Position numbers and translations under genes: made by a program. The notes beneath the pieces are model-generated. The model worked only from the letters and a program-made list of their open reading frames with translations. It searched no databases and was not told the origin of the DNA. Shown here in pieces: positions 50,016-61,140 of a stretch of 64,000 bases of DNA. Source of the stretch: Cucumis sativus (Eukaryota; Streptophyta; Magnoliopsida; Cucurbitales; Cucurbitaceae); assembly GCF_000004075.3 (NCBI RefSeq), contig NC_026657.2:5394001-5458000 (forward strand), read 5' to 3'. Each line of letters starts with the position of its first letter. The first letter of the stretch is position 1.

Positions 50016-53000
50016 TTAAGCTAGGTTCCTTTCCTTCATAAAAGATTCAATTTTGTCCACATCTTCAGGAACATCAACACCATGAGCCTCATGCTCAACC
50101 TTAATAACCTGTAGAATAAAATGGCAGTTTCAACACTTTGAGCATCATACATTTTCAAATGTGAAAACACAACTTTCATTTTTCAAAAGAAAAATAGTTT
50201 CTAAATTTAAATCTCATTTTCTAAAGGTGCTTCTTATTTATTAAAATAATTCGACATGATTAACAATAATACTATAGTCCCTAGGAAGAGTAAAAATTCA
50301 CAATGTTATTTAAAATTTGAGTTTAATTTCAATTTAGTTTTCATGTTTGAAAATGTTACAATTTACTCATAAGATTTGAATTTTATTTCAACATGGTCCA
50401 TACGTCTCAAAATTAAGTTACTTTTAACTTATTGGTAGTTGAAATGACTTTCGTCCTTTATCTAATCCACACCCTTAAATAGATGTGGACTAAAAAAATC
50501 AAATTTTTACTACAACTCACCTTTTCGTACTTAGTGTTAATGACAATTAATTAATGGAAAATTGTCATGAATAGAAAAATGTGAAAGATATTTACAAAAT
50601 ATAGCAAAAAAAAAACATAAGTGACCTAAAGCCACTTACTTAAGGAGAGTTTGATAAATTTTGTTATATTTTGTAAATAGTTTCAATATTTTGTTATTTT
50701 AAAAAACGTTTCTTAATTAATTTAAAATAATTATAATTAAATTTTCACGGTTTTTCTTTATCATTATTATAATTAATTTTATCATTTCACTTTAAAGACC
50801 AAAAGCAAGTGAAAATCCAGGTTAAAGGTGTTTCTTGAAATCGAAGGACCAAATTACAAATAAATCAAATTAAAAGTAAAATTACCTAAGGACTAAATAA
50901 AATCAAACTCAAAAGAAAAGGACTAAAAGTCTAATATTCTAAAACTAACGGACGAAATTATAAGTAGATCCAAAATCTATAAATATAAAAGATAACAAAA
51001 AAGAATTCAAATCTAAATAACTCGGGAAGTTTTTTCTTTTTCGAAACGGATTTGAAATAACTAAAGAGTTATACTGATCACACTTTAGATTAACCAAAGA
51101 GAGTACAACTCAAATGACAAATAGTATGCACTAATAACTAAGATGCCTATAGTTTGAATCTCTCTTTGTCAGTCTAAAAGAAGGTTTTTTTTCTAAAAAA
51201 AAAGTTATTCCATACAAACTGTACGAATAACTGCTTTTAGAAAGTATATGAATTTCCAAAAGCGGGAAAAGATGCTATATAACATAAGAAGATGAGCTGT
51301 ACCTTCATTTTGTAGCCATGTTCTAATACTTTTAGCTGTTCTAGATCCTCTTCTAGTTGCAATGGTGTTGACTCGAGTTCAGGATACATACTTAAAAATT
51401 TCGAATCAAAGCTCTGGAAAGAAAAATAGAAAGAATGGAAGATTCATTTAGTCTGCCATTGCCGCATAATGAATTCATCTCCTGTACATTCAGTAAATAC
51501 CTGGATTCCAAGATGAAGCAAATAAGGATATTGAAGGTTGACCTTTCCTGACCTGCATGAATGAAATGAATTGATGAAACTTGATAAATTTTCTGAGCAA
51601 CCAAAGCTATCTATAATAGAATCCTTGAGTTGATTTAGAAGAGTACACACAAGGGAAATCCAAGATGGAAAAGAAAATTTTACTTGTTGAAAGGGATCAA
51701 TCCTCTTGAAAAATAGATAGCATAACCACGACTATCCACTACGCACTTCACCCGATTGGGATCGAATGCATCTTCGGGTTTTAAGGATGTCACGGCAGTG
51801 CTGAACACTGCATCCGGGGCAGCCTACACACCATAGAAACACAAGTCAAACAATTAAAAGGATACAAGGCATCATGAAATCAAATTTTGACATCACTACA
51901 TTATTGACTATGATTGGAATAGGATTATAAAGGACAATTTATTACCATGTATTCATTTAATATCAAAACTTCCAAGCCTATCTAATAAAATTTTATAATA
52001 ACTGAAAGGTATGAGATCATTTACCTGCAAAGCTTTAACAATGCCGTCGATGATCTCTGGTTCAATAAGGGGCTCATCCCCCTGAATATTAACAACAATG
52101 TCATATTTCTTTTCAAGCTTCTGAAGTGCTTCATTACAGCGCTCAGTCCCTAAAGTAGTTCCATACTTAAATAAGACTTCAAAAGTTATCATGAGATTTT
52201 GTTATTTATAAAATCACAGTGCTTACCATTCCGGCAAGACTCTGATGTCATTACAACATCAGCACCAAATCCTTTACAGCATTGTGCAATCCTAGCATCA
52301 TCAGTCGCTACAACTGGAAAGATTTCAAATCAAAAGGAAAGGATGAGATGATGAAATTGAAACATGAAACAAGAAAAAAAACACACACACTTACCAACAC
52401 AATCCAATGTAGTAGCCATTTTCGCCCTTTCCCACGTTCTCTGCAGAAAATGAATTTCTTAGGAATATTAAAATTTCGATAGACTTGAAAAATGAACAAT
52501 ATAAAAGCAGAATCCTAGATTATATAGTAGAATTTATTCACTCGTACAACTAAATCAACACCCAACACTCGAGAACTGAAGATTAATCAGTATAACTCTT
52601 TAGATCGAGAAACAAAGATCCGTATAACATATGATGTCAGTTACACATTTCCTATGAAGTACAAATCTCCACCAACCAATGCAAAATTGAAGTCCTATTC
52701 ATACAAGTTCTAATGGATTTGAACTACTAGAGCTGAAAGTTCAACATATAAGAATTGATAGAACTGAATCATTGGAAAATAGTTCCTAAAAACTGAAAAC
52801 TGAACGAACCCAGAGGATTCCAATTTGGTTCTTGTCGACCAGAATTTGTACGGAAGGATGATGGTTTGATCAATAAATGATATGATATTACAAAATAAAC
52901 CCGAGACAGAGAAAATTATAAAGAACTTCCAAAATTGAAACAAAGAGTATTTAAACTGTAATCATTGAAAGAAGCACGGAATTAACAGTAGAGAAGACCC

Positions 53001-53807
53001 AGAAAAGAAAATCTACGAAACTGTCAAAATACATTTCTTGTTGATTATTCTATTTTTTCTTTCAAGCTGAAGATATCAAAAGAAGGCTATCATGAATTGT
53101 AGCTTAAGGGTGCTCTTTTCTTTCATGAATGGGTGGACTACCCAAATTGCTGAAAGGAAATTGTTGGTACCCATGAGAAGAACCACCAGCAAGTTGAAGG
53201 GGAGGAAAGTGGATCATAAGGAAACCACAGAACTCTACCGTTCATTTCTTTATGGGATTTCTGCTTTAGCTAAGCTCACCAAGACCACTGTGAACAGTTG
53301 TACTGACACCTAACCAATAGATACAGAGGAATTCTGCTAATTTAACTATAATTCATCCTACAAAACCTACTAGTTACATTTTATGCTAGATCCATCACAC
53401 GATGAAATAGTTTCAACACAAAGTTAGAAATCGAAACGAAAAACACCCAGATCAGATATGAAACAATTGAAAATTCCATGAGGTGTTCACAGTAGTATAA
53501 ATCGAAATTGGCGGATCCAGAAATGACCCGAACAATAAAGAGAAAGATAAGAAACAATTAGACTAACCTGGATCATGGGCTTTCCAAGAATCTCAACGAG
53601 AGGCTTCCCCTCGAACCGAGAAGAGGCAAAGCGGGCGGGAATGATTCCAACAACGCGGCTACGGAATTTCTTGGATCGACCCAAATAAGATCGAGCTCCG
53701 AAGGCGGCACCAATGGCGATTCCAGCGACGATACCATGAACAATCCAGGCCTTGGCACTGCCGAGGTAACCGGATGATGACGAAGAAGAAGAAGAGCAAA
53801 CCGACAT
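50016..53807 (-). CDS. KDSB: CMP-KDO synthetase (3-deoxy-manno-octulosonate cytidylyltransferase)
   Basis: Eight exons join in frame to 297 residues: 53807-53568, 52440-52395, 52313-52227, 52149-52025, 51823-51684, 51552-51501, 51413-51303, 50108-50016. Residues about 18-38 ([20 protein letters not shown]) form a membrane anchor after a Ser-rich start. The cytidylyltransferase core begins at about 50: [20 protein letters not shown], the nucleotide-binding loop, then [27 protein letters not shown] and PYLLHLGIQ. The enzyme turns KDO plus CTP into CMP-KDO, the donor for rhamnogalacturonan II in plant walls. Known plant homologues are single mitochondria-associated proteins; the anchor fits that. 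The length matches the family. The 1.1-kb intron 1 may carry a nested ORF. Confidence 0.95.
53092..53313 (+). CDS. Possible nested small ORF in KDSB intron 1 (opposite strand), unknown
   Basis: A 73-codon frame with a stop, more GC-rich than its intron. It starts [20 protein letters not shown], holds a Lys/Arg-rich middle ([17 protein letters not shown]) and a hydrophobic [15 protein letters not shown] helix-like end. There is a plausible codon pattern (few AT-only runs) but no family that I recognise and no clear promoter. It may be a retrocopy of an unknown gene or a real lineage gene. Confidence 0.35.
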   Translation: MNCSLRVLFSFMNGWTTQIAERKLLVPMRRTTSKLKGRKVDHKETTELYRSFLYGISALAKLTKTTVNSCTDT

Positions 53808-53949
53808 GGTCTCCCGCTAAGAGAAGAGCTCGCTGTTGCACTGATGCGGAAATTGGGCTGTTGGCTGTTGCTTCCCCCTTCTTTTTCCCTTTCTATTCAA
53901 ATTTTTTTGACGAATATTACTAAATTGTTTGGTGAAGTTTCCTTCCACT

Positions 53950-54240
53950 AATCTAAATAAGAAATCGAGAAATAGCGTTTTACCTTTCAAAATTTTAAAA
54001 ATAACACATTTATAAAAAACTCGTAACTTTTGTAATTTTGTCATTTTAGGTCAATCTCGACTGATATTTCTCTAAAATATTAAATTTTTTTAATTTATTA
54101 ATTTTAGAATCTCGGTCTATTTAATTGTCTATCGATACGTTGTAAAATTTTAATATTTTAAAAAATCTCGCGATGGATCTCGTCCGAAATTGATTAAGAT
54201 CGGGCTCGAGATTGATTGAAAGAAAAACAATTTTACAAAT
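53950..54240. repeat. Dispersed repeat-like tract
   Basis: The words 'tctctaaaatattaaattttt', 'aatctcggtctattt', 'atggatctcgtccgaa' loosely parallel text at 228-500, so one dispersed AT-rich element may be present at both sites. Similarity is imperfect by eye. Confidence 0.3.
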
Positions 54241-54859
54241 TTTAAAAAATATATTACTTTTGAAAATGAAAACAAAAGATGTGCTACTTTTGTTAATTTT
54301 CCAATCTAACTAGAGCACATAAATAACATTAGGTCATCTTTACCCTACCATAGTGAAAGTGGATTTAATAGCAATGAGTTTGAACGGCCAACATAATTGA
54401 ATTGTTTTTTATCATTTATAATTGAAATTATGAATTTTGTAAATTTATGGTTATTGTTATGTTATGGTTACTATTATCTTTACCTACGAGGATAAAATAA
54501 TTTTGACAATGATAATAATATAGATGACAAAATTAAAAAAATTCCAGCTATAAACAATAAGATGTATTTCTCCAGTATAATTTGATTGAACACTTTCAAC
54601 TCATCAATCAAAATTTGTCATTTCATTACATATTTAGACGTGGATCCCATGTGTTAATACAATTGCATAAAACAAGTGAACAACCCCACAAATGATTAAA
54701 TGATGTATTTTTTTCCTTATTTTCATTGATCTACATTTCTACTCAGCTTAACGCGTTCTTAATTCAATTCAAGAATAGTATTTTTAAAGTGATGGGTGGG
54801 AATTCAAGAGTGTAGTACATTTAAAGTGTCGCAAACTTTTTCTATTTTGCAGATATATC

Positions 54860-55025
54860 ATTGTTAGTGTATGAAGTATATTGAATATATCAAGTGTTTA
54901 AATGTGTAATAGTAGTGTATCAACATTATCAAATGTGTCAAATTTATTAAAGGTATCAATTGTATAACAACGGTGTATCAACAATATCAAATGTATATCA
55001 TTAAGTGTATTAGGTGTATCACTAT
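54860..55025 (-). repeat. GTATCAA repeat, reverse of the 43.7-44.3 kb tract
   Basis: 'gtgtatcaaca', 'tatcaaatgtgtc' and 'ggtatcaattgtata' recur several times. On the minus strand these are TTGATACAC-type words as at 43680-44300, so it is an oppositely oriented fragment of the same repeat. Confidence 0.55.
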
Positions 55026-55029
55026 TTTT

Positions 55030-56940
55030 TTTTTTACATTTTATAGGTTGAGATTGTTTTGTTGCCATATTTGTAGAAGTACTAGGACCTAATTTCTCTA
55101 CTCGAAATTTCCTTAATTTTGAATCTATTGGTCATACTTAATAAAAAATAGATGAATTGTTACTAAACTTTGAACTTTTCATTATAGAAATATCTCATTT
55201 TCATAATTCTAGCTAAGGACAATGATTAGGTGCATCCTATGACGCGTCTATCTACGTGCTCTCCATCTTTCAACCACACAAATACAAGATTAAAATATAT
55301 TTTATAAAAAGGCAATATTTTATTTTATTTTTGTGTGGTAGAGAGATAAGAAAACACCTAGATGTGTGCATTCGAAAGTATTTAAGTTTTTTCCCTCTAG
55401 CTAATAGGTTATTGGGTTGTTAAAAATTGATCTCTAGCTATGTTTTATCCACATATGTTAGTTGAAATTTTTTTAATCTCAAAAGCCTAACTCTACTCCA
55501 TGCTTCTTTACTCACAAACAACGCTCTTTTTCCAACTTCTTCCATGAATTTTCTGTTTGAAAACATTTGAAAACATAGTGAAAATACTTTTTGTTTGAAA
55601 ACATTTTTAAGAAGAAACCACTCACAATCACTTTAACTTCCTCGCTTAGGATCTTTAGCCAAAGGTCCCTTACACTTTATTGCAGTTTCATACTGAATTA
55701 TAGTTTGTGATGGGTCTATGAAAATCTTTGAGATTCTTTCGATTACTTTTACTTAAGTGAACATATTTATATATCTCTCCAATGAAACTTTCTATGCCTA
55801 AATGATTACCTCTTGGACAAGAAGGTCAACGTACTCAACTCACTAACTTTTTAACACAAGGATGATGTCACCTACTTTCAAGTAAATGAAGTATACACGA
55901 TTGTTAGTGTATATAGAAATTAGAAAATTTAATTAATAGTTATAATCGTGTATCATTTTCTATACAATCAGGTATCATGATTGTTTAGAAGAAGATTACA
56001 TAGTATTGAAAGATTGAACAACACAAAATTTCTCTTCTTGACTGCTTCTTAATGACAATATATACATTACGAAGTCATATATTGATGTTACTAAATTGCA
56101 GAGTCTAGAAACTCGAAGAAAATACTGTTTTGCACCAAAAGTGATGTTTAATACATTTTAACGATTTTGATAATGTGTTACTATCTAATGACTTTCTTTT
56201 AGTAATCGTTAATTGACGACAGGGTAAATATAAACATGTCATAACATTGGAAAAGTTGGGAATTTTCTATTTTTTCCATCAAAATCGTGTCATTTTCATC
56301 CAGTATCCATGACACTTTTTTACCGTCATAAATTTATGACACAAAAAATGCATTTTTTTTTTGAAAAATCTGGAAACCTTCCTCTTCTCCTACCAAAACT
56401 GGCTTTGATGACTCATTTTTTACCCCCATCCATTTTTTTGCTACTATTCATGAGTCATGGAAAGTCATTTTAATATAACTCTGCATTTTGAAAATAAAAA
56501 ATTTAAAATACTGATGCATTAAAAATATATAAAAATGTTAATTGTTTTCAATATTTGCAAAATTTGAAAACAACCAATATTTAGTGATATATGGTCATCA
56601 GATTATCTACTAAGAGACTAATTAAATCTGAAAAACATTAAACAAATTTAGATTCTCAACACCAAATAGACCTTTGAAGATAAATATGAATTTGGTTTTT
56701 TTTTAAAAAATAATTTTTTTGGAAGCTATTAGAAAACACACTAATTAAATTCAATATTATTACACAACCTCTCAACCTGTGAGTAAATTGGAAGACAAAA
56801 CTTTCCACACATTTCCTTAGAATTAAATAACGTCTGTTGTGGCCCTACAACTTTTCTTTTTTTAGTTCAACATGAATTTGTAACCTAGATTAAATGTACG
56901 TGCGTTAATCGGTTGAGCTATACTCGAGTTGGAGTAGTTG
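55030..56940. other. Intergenic spacer
   Basis: AT-rich; no supported gene. Contains the palindrome gtcataaatttatgac near 56323. Confidence 0.55.
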
Positions 56941-56945
56941 TTGGA

Positions 56946-57383
56946 TTACAACTTAGTCCTACATATCGGACAAGTTTGATTAATCTCTAACCAATTGATT
57001 ATGCAATGTGTATGGAATATATGCTTGCAATTAGGAAAAACTCGACATGAAACTCTTTCTCCAAGATCCTCTAAACATATCGTGCATTCGCTTAACGTCG
57101 ATGGAGACTCATCATTCTCTTCACAATTATAATATGCCGATGGCTTCGTCAATTTCTCCATCGCCATTTGAAGCTGACGATTCCGCTCCTCAGGATCGGC
57201 CACCATCGTCGTCGCTACTGTTGTCGTAGTCATAGTCATTTCTTCATTCCTATTGCCACGTTGCTCGCTCTCTGAGAACCCCTGGTTGCAGCAGCATTGG
57301 AAAAAGATGTAGAGGCACAAGCCAAAGAAGGAGATGAATACAAAAATTGTCAAGAAAAAGCCAAACAAGACGATTATGGGCAT
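56946..57383 (-). CDS. RING-H2 finger protein, ATL-like E3 ubiquitin ligase
   Basis: Intronless, 145 residues. An N-terminal membrane segment (residues 3-28, LFGFFLTIFVFISFFGLC...) leads into a CCC cluster, a Glu/Thr-rich middle and a C-terminal RING-H2 domain with ligands C100, C103, C119, H121, H124, C127, C138 and C141 (spacing C-x2-C-x15-C-x-H-x2-H-x2-C-x10-C-x2-C). A proline before the third cysteine (FPNC) is the ATL hallmark; the domain lies near the end, as in short ATLs. RING-H2 proteins pass ubiquitin from an E2 to a substrate at membranes. The substrate is unknown. An inverted repeat lies 30-90 bp upstream. Confidence 0.9.
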   Translation of the reverse strand: MPIIVLFGFFLTIFVFISFFGLCLYIFFQCCCNQGFSESEQRGNRNEEMTMTTTTVATTMVADPEERNRQLQMAMEKLTKPSAYYNCEENDESPSTLSECTICLEDLGERVSCRVFPNCKHIFHTHCIINWLEINQTCPICRTKL

Positions 57384-57411
57384 GAGATTTGGAGAATGGG
57401 GATATTATTAT

Positions 57412-57475
57412 TGATTGGTTAATTGATTAATTGATTGATTAATAATAATCAATCAATTAATTAATCAATCAATCA
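57412..57475. repeat. Near-perfect inverted repeat upstream of the RING-H2 gene
   Basis: The left arm 'tgattggttaattgatta...' and the right arm 'taatcaatcaattaattaat...' are reverse complements with two or so mismatches, with centre near 57443. A stem of about 30 bp could form. It lies in the likely leader or promoter of the RING-H2 gene that starts at 57383. Confidence 0.8.
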
Positions 57476-57479
57476 CGTA

Positions 57480-59072
57480 TGTTGCTTGGGTGCTAGGAAA
57501 ATGAAAGAAAAAGAGGTGAGAAGAAACAAACTCTTGATGAAGAATCATGGTTGGACAACTTATCATTCATTCTTCTTCTAATTCATTTATTTTTAGTTTT
57601 TGTTAAGAAAAGAAAGCAAGAGAGTTTCGTAGCAATTTAGGGCAAATAACAAACTGTTTTCATTTTTCATCTCTCCCTTACCATTTTCTTGTTTGTTAAG
57701 AAAGTTATTTTGTGAAGCTAACAAGAATAATAACTATGTTAAACCCCATTTTAAGAATTTTTGTTATACATCCCCAATACAACCTTGTTGTTAACAAACT
57801 CTCTCTAGAAGCAATTTTATTTTACTTATTTTGGTTAATTTCAATTTTGAACTTTCAATACAATGTTGACTATGTCATATCAAGCAAATATACGTTGCCA
57901 ATAGAAAAAAGTATTAATCAAGTTCCACTGATAATGCTTCAAGATTCATCCACCTCAAACATCGGGACGTCATCTCTTGCTTGCGTGGGCATCATTTCTT
58001 GCATGAAAAATATAATTCATAGTTTGAGAATTCAAGTCATGATATATTGCTATAAACAAACCTTCTAATCCATGGGAAGGTACACACAACACCAACACCA
58101 CTGCCCAGTAGGTTTTGATCATTATCGATAGAAGACATCAAAGACAGTTATTGTGTAACATTTGCCCACGCCATGATACACATAATATGTGTCATGAGAT
58201 GCAAGAGATGTTGGACCTATACTCCTCCTAATATGGTACATTTTGAGTCACATTGTTATATCACCCTAATAGTGGCCTACGAAATAGGTCACTGCCATCG
58301 TATAATACCTTGTCTGTTCGATTTCCAATTCACGTTGAATCCAATGTGCTTACATATATATCTTATCAACTTCCAACCTCTGCTATGCTTTCCCGTCCAC
58401 TTCTTTCTTGGTGTGTTTGGATGCTAGGAAAAATGCAACATTTAACTTGTCAATCACCTCCATTATTTACTTGGATGAGTCACAAACCTACTAGAATGGT
58501 TGCAACAAGGCTACACGCACGCACAACTAATATTTTTTTAATTAAAAAAAATGATTGATTAGGCTGATTTAATCTTTATTGGATTGAATTACCTGGATTA
58601 ATATATACCCTTCAGTTTATTGATCGAAATCAATTTGATTGGTTTTGATCTATTTTTCTGGCCTTTTACGTTCTTTTGTGATTTAAACGTTTGATCTATT
58701 GAGTTGAATAATGTATACATGTCTTCTATCCTTGGTTGCTTAATTTTTAAAATGATTTTCTTAAAAAATTCAATCCAAGTTATATTAAAAACAAAAGAAG
58801 GCCGTAGTTTTTTTTATTTTTAAAATTATGTTTTGGTTTGTTTTCTAAAATTGAAGTGCTAATTCAAACGTTAGTTTAGGGAGATTAGCAATAAAATTAA
58901 TCAAATGGAGAAGAATGTATACAATTCTTGGAAACAGAAAATTAGTTAAATCAGCCTAACGGGAATAAAGTTAAAAGATTTGGAAAATATGTGAACCAAA
59001 ATATAATGAAGCCATTCAATAATGGGATCAAAAGTTTAAGATATTTACATTGGATTTTAACAAATCTCAGGA
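57480..59072. other. Spacer between the two RING-H2 genes
   Basis: There are plus-strand open frames at 57712-58068, 58173-58427 and 58253-58558, none with a family or leader that I recognise. No supported gene. Confidence 0.5.
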
Positions 59073-59639
59073 TTAATCATTGACAATAGAACAGCGACAA
59101 ATGGGACAAGTCATGTTCTTCTTCAACCAATGTTGAATACAAGAATAATGAAAGATGTGATTACACACTGGAAAATTCTGGCAAAGCTCTCCATTTTCAA
59201 AATCCTCCAGACATATTGCACAATCAATGCATTTTGTCGCCGCCTCCGAGCTCCCATAGCTCACCGGCGCGGCCACTTTCTCTATCATTATTGTTCTCTC
59301 CATGTCCTCCCTCCATGCATTGCTTTCTGACCTCTCCATGATGTCTCTTCCATGACTACTCGTTTGATGATGAGTTAACAAAATCCTACTCCTAGTGATC
59401 ATCATTTGGTTTTCGTTTGGCTCACCCGCTTCGAGGTTGGAACTGTGGCCATCTAAACTCGTTGACCCAATTAGGTATTTGCAAATGACATAGATGCAGA
59501 CTATGATGGCAAAAGAAGCAACCACAGAGAATATGATGATGGTGATGAAGATGACAATTACGATCGAGAACGCGGTGAGGAAAGGGAGGATGGAAGGAGG
59601 AGGGTTGGATTGTGGAACAGTAAGAGCTTGAGGGATCAT
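59073..59639 (-). CDS. RING-H2 finger protein, ATL-like, second copy
   Basis: Intronless, 188 residues. Starts with a Pro-rich stretch, then a hydrophobic segment (residues about 17-56) that includes a run of Ile/Val/Phe and a Cys-rich end, then a polar linker, and a C-terminal RING-H2 domain with ligands C140, C143, C159, H161, H164, C167, C178 and C181, with the ATL-type FPVC. The domain has the same spacing and near-identical core phrases (CxICLEDxxNGEx, NHIFHYSCIQHWL) as its neighbour, so the two are likely tandem relatives. The N-terminal linkers differ fully, which fits an older duplication. As E3 ligases they would act at membranes. Confidence 0.93.
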   Translation of the reverse strand: MIPQALTVPQSNPPPSILPFLTAFSIVIVIFITIIIFSVVASFAIIVCIYVICKYLIGSTSLDGHSSNLEAGEPNENQMMITRSRILLTHHQTSSHGRDIMERSESNAWREDMERTIMIEKVAAPVSYGSSEAATKCIDCAICLEDFENGELCQNFPVCNHIFHYSCIQHWLKKNMTCPICRCSIVND

Positions 59640-60129
59640 GATGTTGTGACTTTATTTTTCTTTTTCTTTTTTAATTGGTTATGTTTTTAGAGCAAAGGTT
59701 TCTAGGGTTTTTGTGTGAGAAGCTGAAGAGGCCATGAGGCATAATTTTGGGTTTCTTAACAAACTTCTCTGTAATTCCAGTCTAAATCTACAAAGAAAGA
59801 AGAACTTATTAGGGTTTTCAGTTATTTTTAACTAATTAAATTTAACAGCCAATTGCCATTACGATGGAAGCTTCAGTAGGTAATTCCCATCCAAAAATTG
59901 AGAGTTTTTGGTTTTGCCCTACCTGTCCCAAGGTGGGTTTGCAAGGCTCATTCAAGACTCTTTCAATAGGTATATTTCGCTAGCCAAAAGCTAGCTCAAA
60001 CAAATTAAGGAATTTAGTTTGGAATGACTTTGTAAGTATTTGTTTTAAAAAATATATATATTTTCTTACACTTGCAAGATTAATAAAAAGAAAAACGGAA
60101 ATTGAAATAGATAACCATTTCAACAATAA

Positions 60130-60345
60130 TAATTAAGGATATAGTAAAATTTTTAAAAAATTGTAAATATAGCAAAACTATCACCGATAAACTTGTATCG
60201 ATGATACACTTCGTATGGTTTATCAATGATAGACTTATATCAATAATAGAATTTGACAAATTTGGCTATATTTGCAAATTTTTTAAAATGTTGCTATATA
60301 CTTAATTATTTTGAATCTAATTGCTAAATTTGCAACTACTACTAA
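60130..60345 (+). repeat. Cucurbit-type dispersed repeat
   Basis: The text 'taaatatagcaaaactatca', 'gataaacttgtatcgatgat', 'atagaatttgacaaatttgg' and 'gctatatttgcaaattttt' resembles one that I associate with cucurbit genomes (short internal inverted phrases around 'gatagacttatatcaa'). It is one basis for the organism guess. Confidence 0.6.
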
Positions 60346-60859
60346 AAAAACATTTGAAAAGATTAGGCCTATGGCCCAAAGATTTGATATTTTGCAAAAA
60401 AAAAAAAAAAACATAATAAATAAATAAATAAAATAAAAAATTGCAAAATTGGCGTATGACCCAATTTAAAAGGAGAGATAACCGTGAAAATGACAAATTT
60501 TAGTATAATAAACTGAAAAATAGCAAATCTAAGAAATATTAAATTTTTTGGCAAAACAGGCGGTTTCATATTTTTTTTACTTTTTTTTACCTATTTATAT
60601 TCTTTATGTAGGATAATACATTTGCATGATGCAAAGAATGAGACGGAATATCACACCGTCACAAATACAGTGTATTTGTAAATCTTAACTAATTTATGAT
60701 ATTTTCATGTTTGGCAAAATTTCTCAATATCCCCTAAATAAATGTCTATAATTCGATTTTTGGATTTTTAATATTTAAATCAAATTAACTAACATTTATT
60801 TATTAATTCATACAACTTAGGTTTAATAACGATTTCCCCTACAAACTAGCTAAAAGAAT

Positions 60860-61140
60860 TTCAACCGTTTCTGATTCATTATATTTCATAAAATTCAAAT
60901 ATTACATCATATCTCTAATATAATGACAAACATTAATTCAATATTTTCGTATTATTTATATTTCAAATTATTTTAAAAAAAATTATCAAATATATAATAC
61001 ATATTCCTGAGTAATTATATTTCATAATATTTTGCATTCAAATATTACATCATATCCGTACTATAATGGCAAATATAATTTCAACATTTTCGTAACATTA
61101 TCAGATTATTTATATTCCAAAATTATTTATAGAAAATTTG
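60860..61140. repeat. Tandem duplication, about 130 bp
   Basis: 'caaatattacatcatatc...taatgacaaacattaattcaatattttcg' at 60890 onwards returns at 61025 onwards (caaatattacatcatatccgtactataatggcaaa), about 135 bp later, with changes and AT-rich spacers. Confidence 0.6.
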
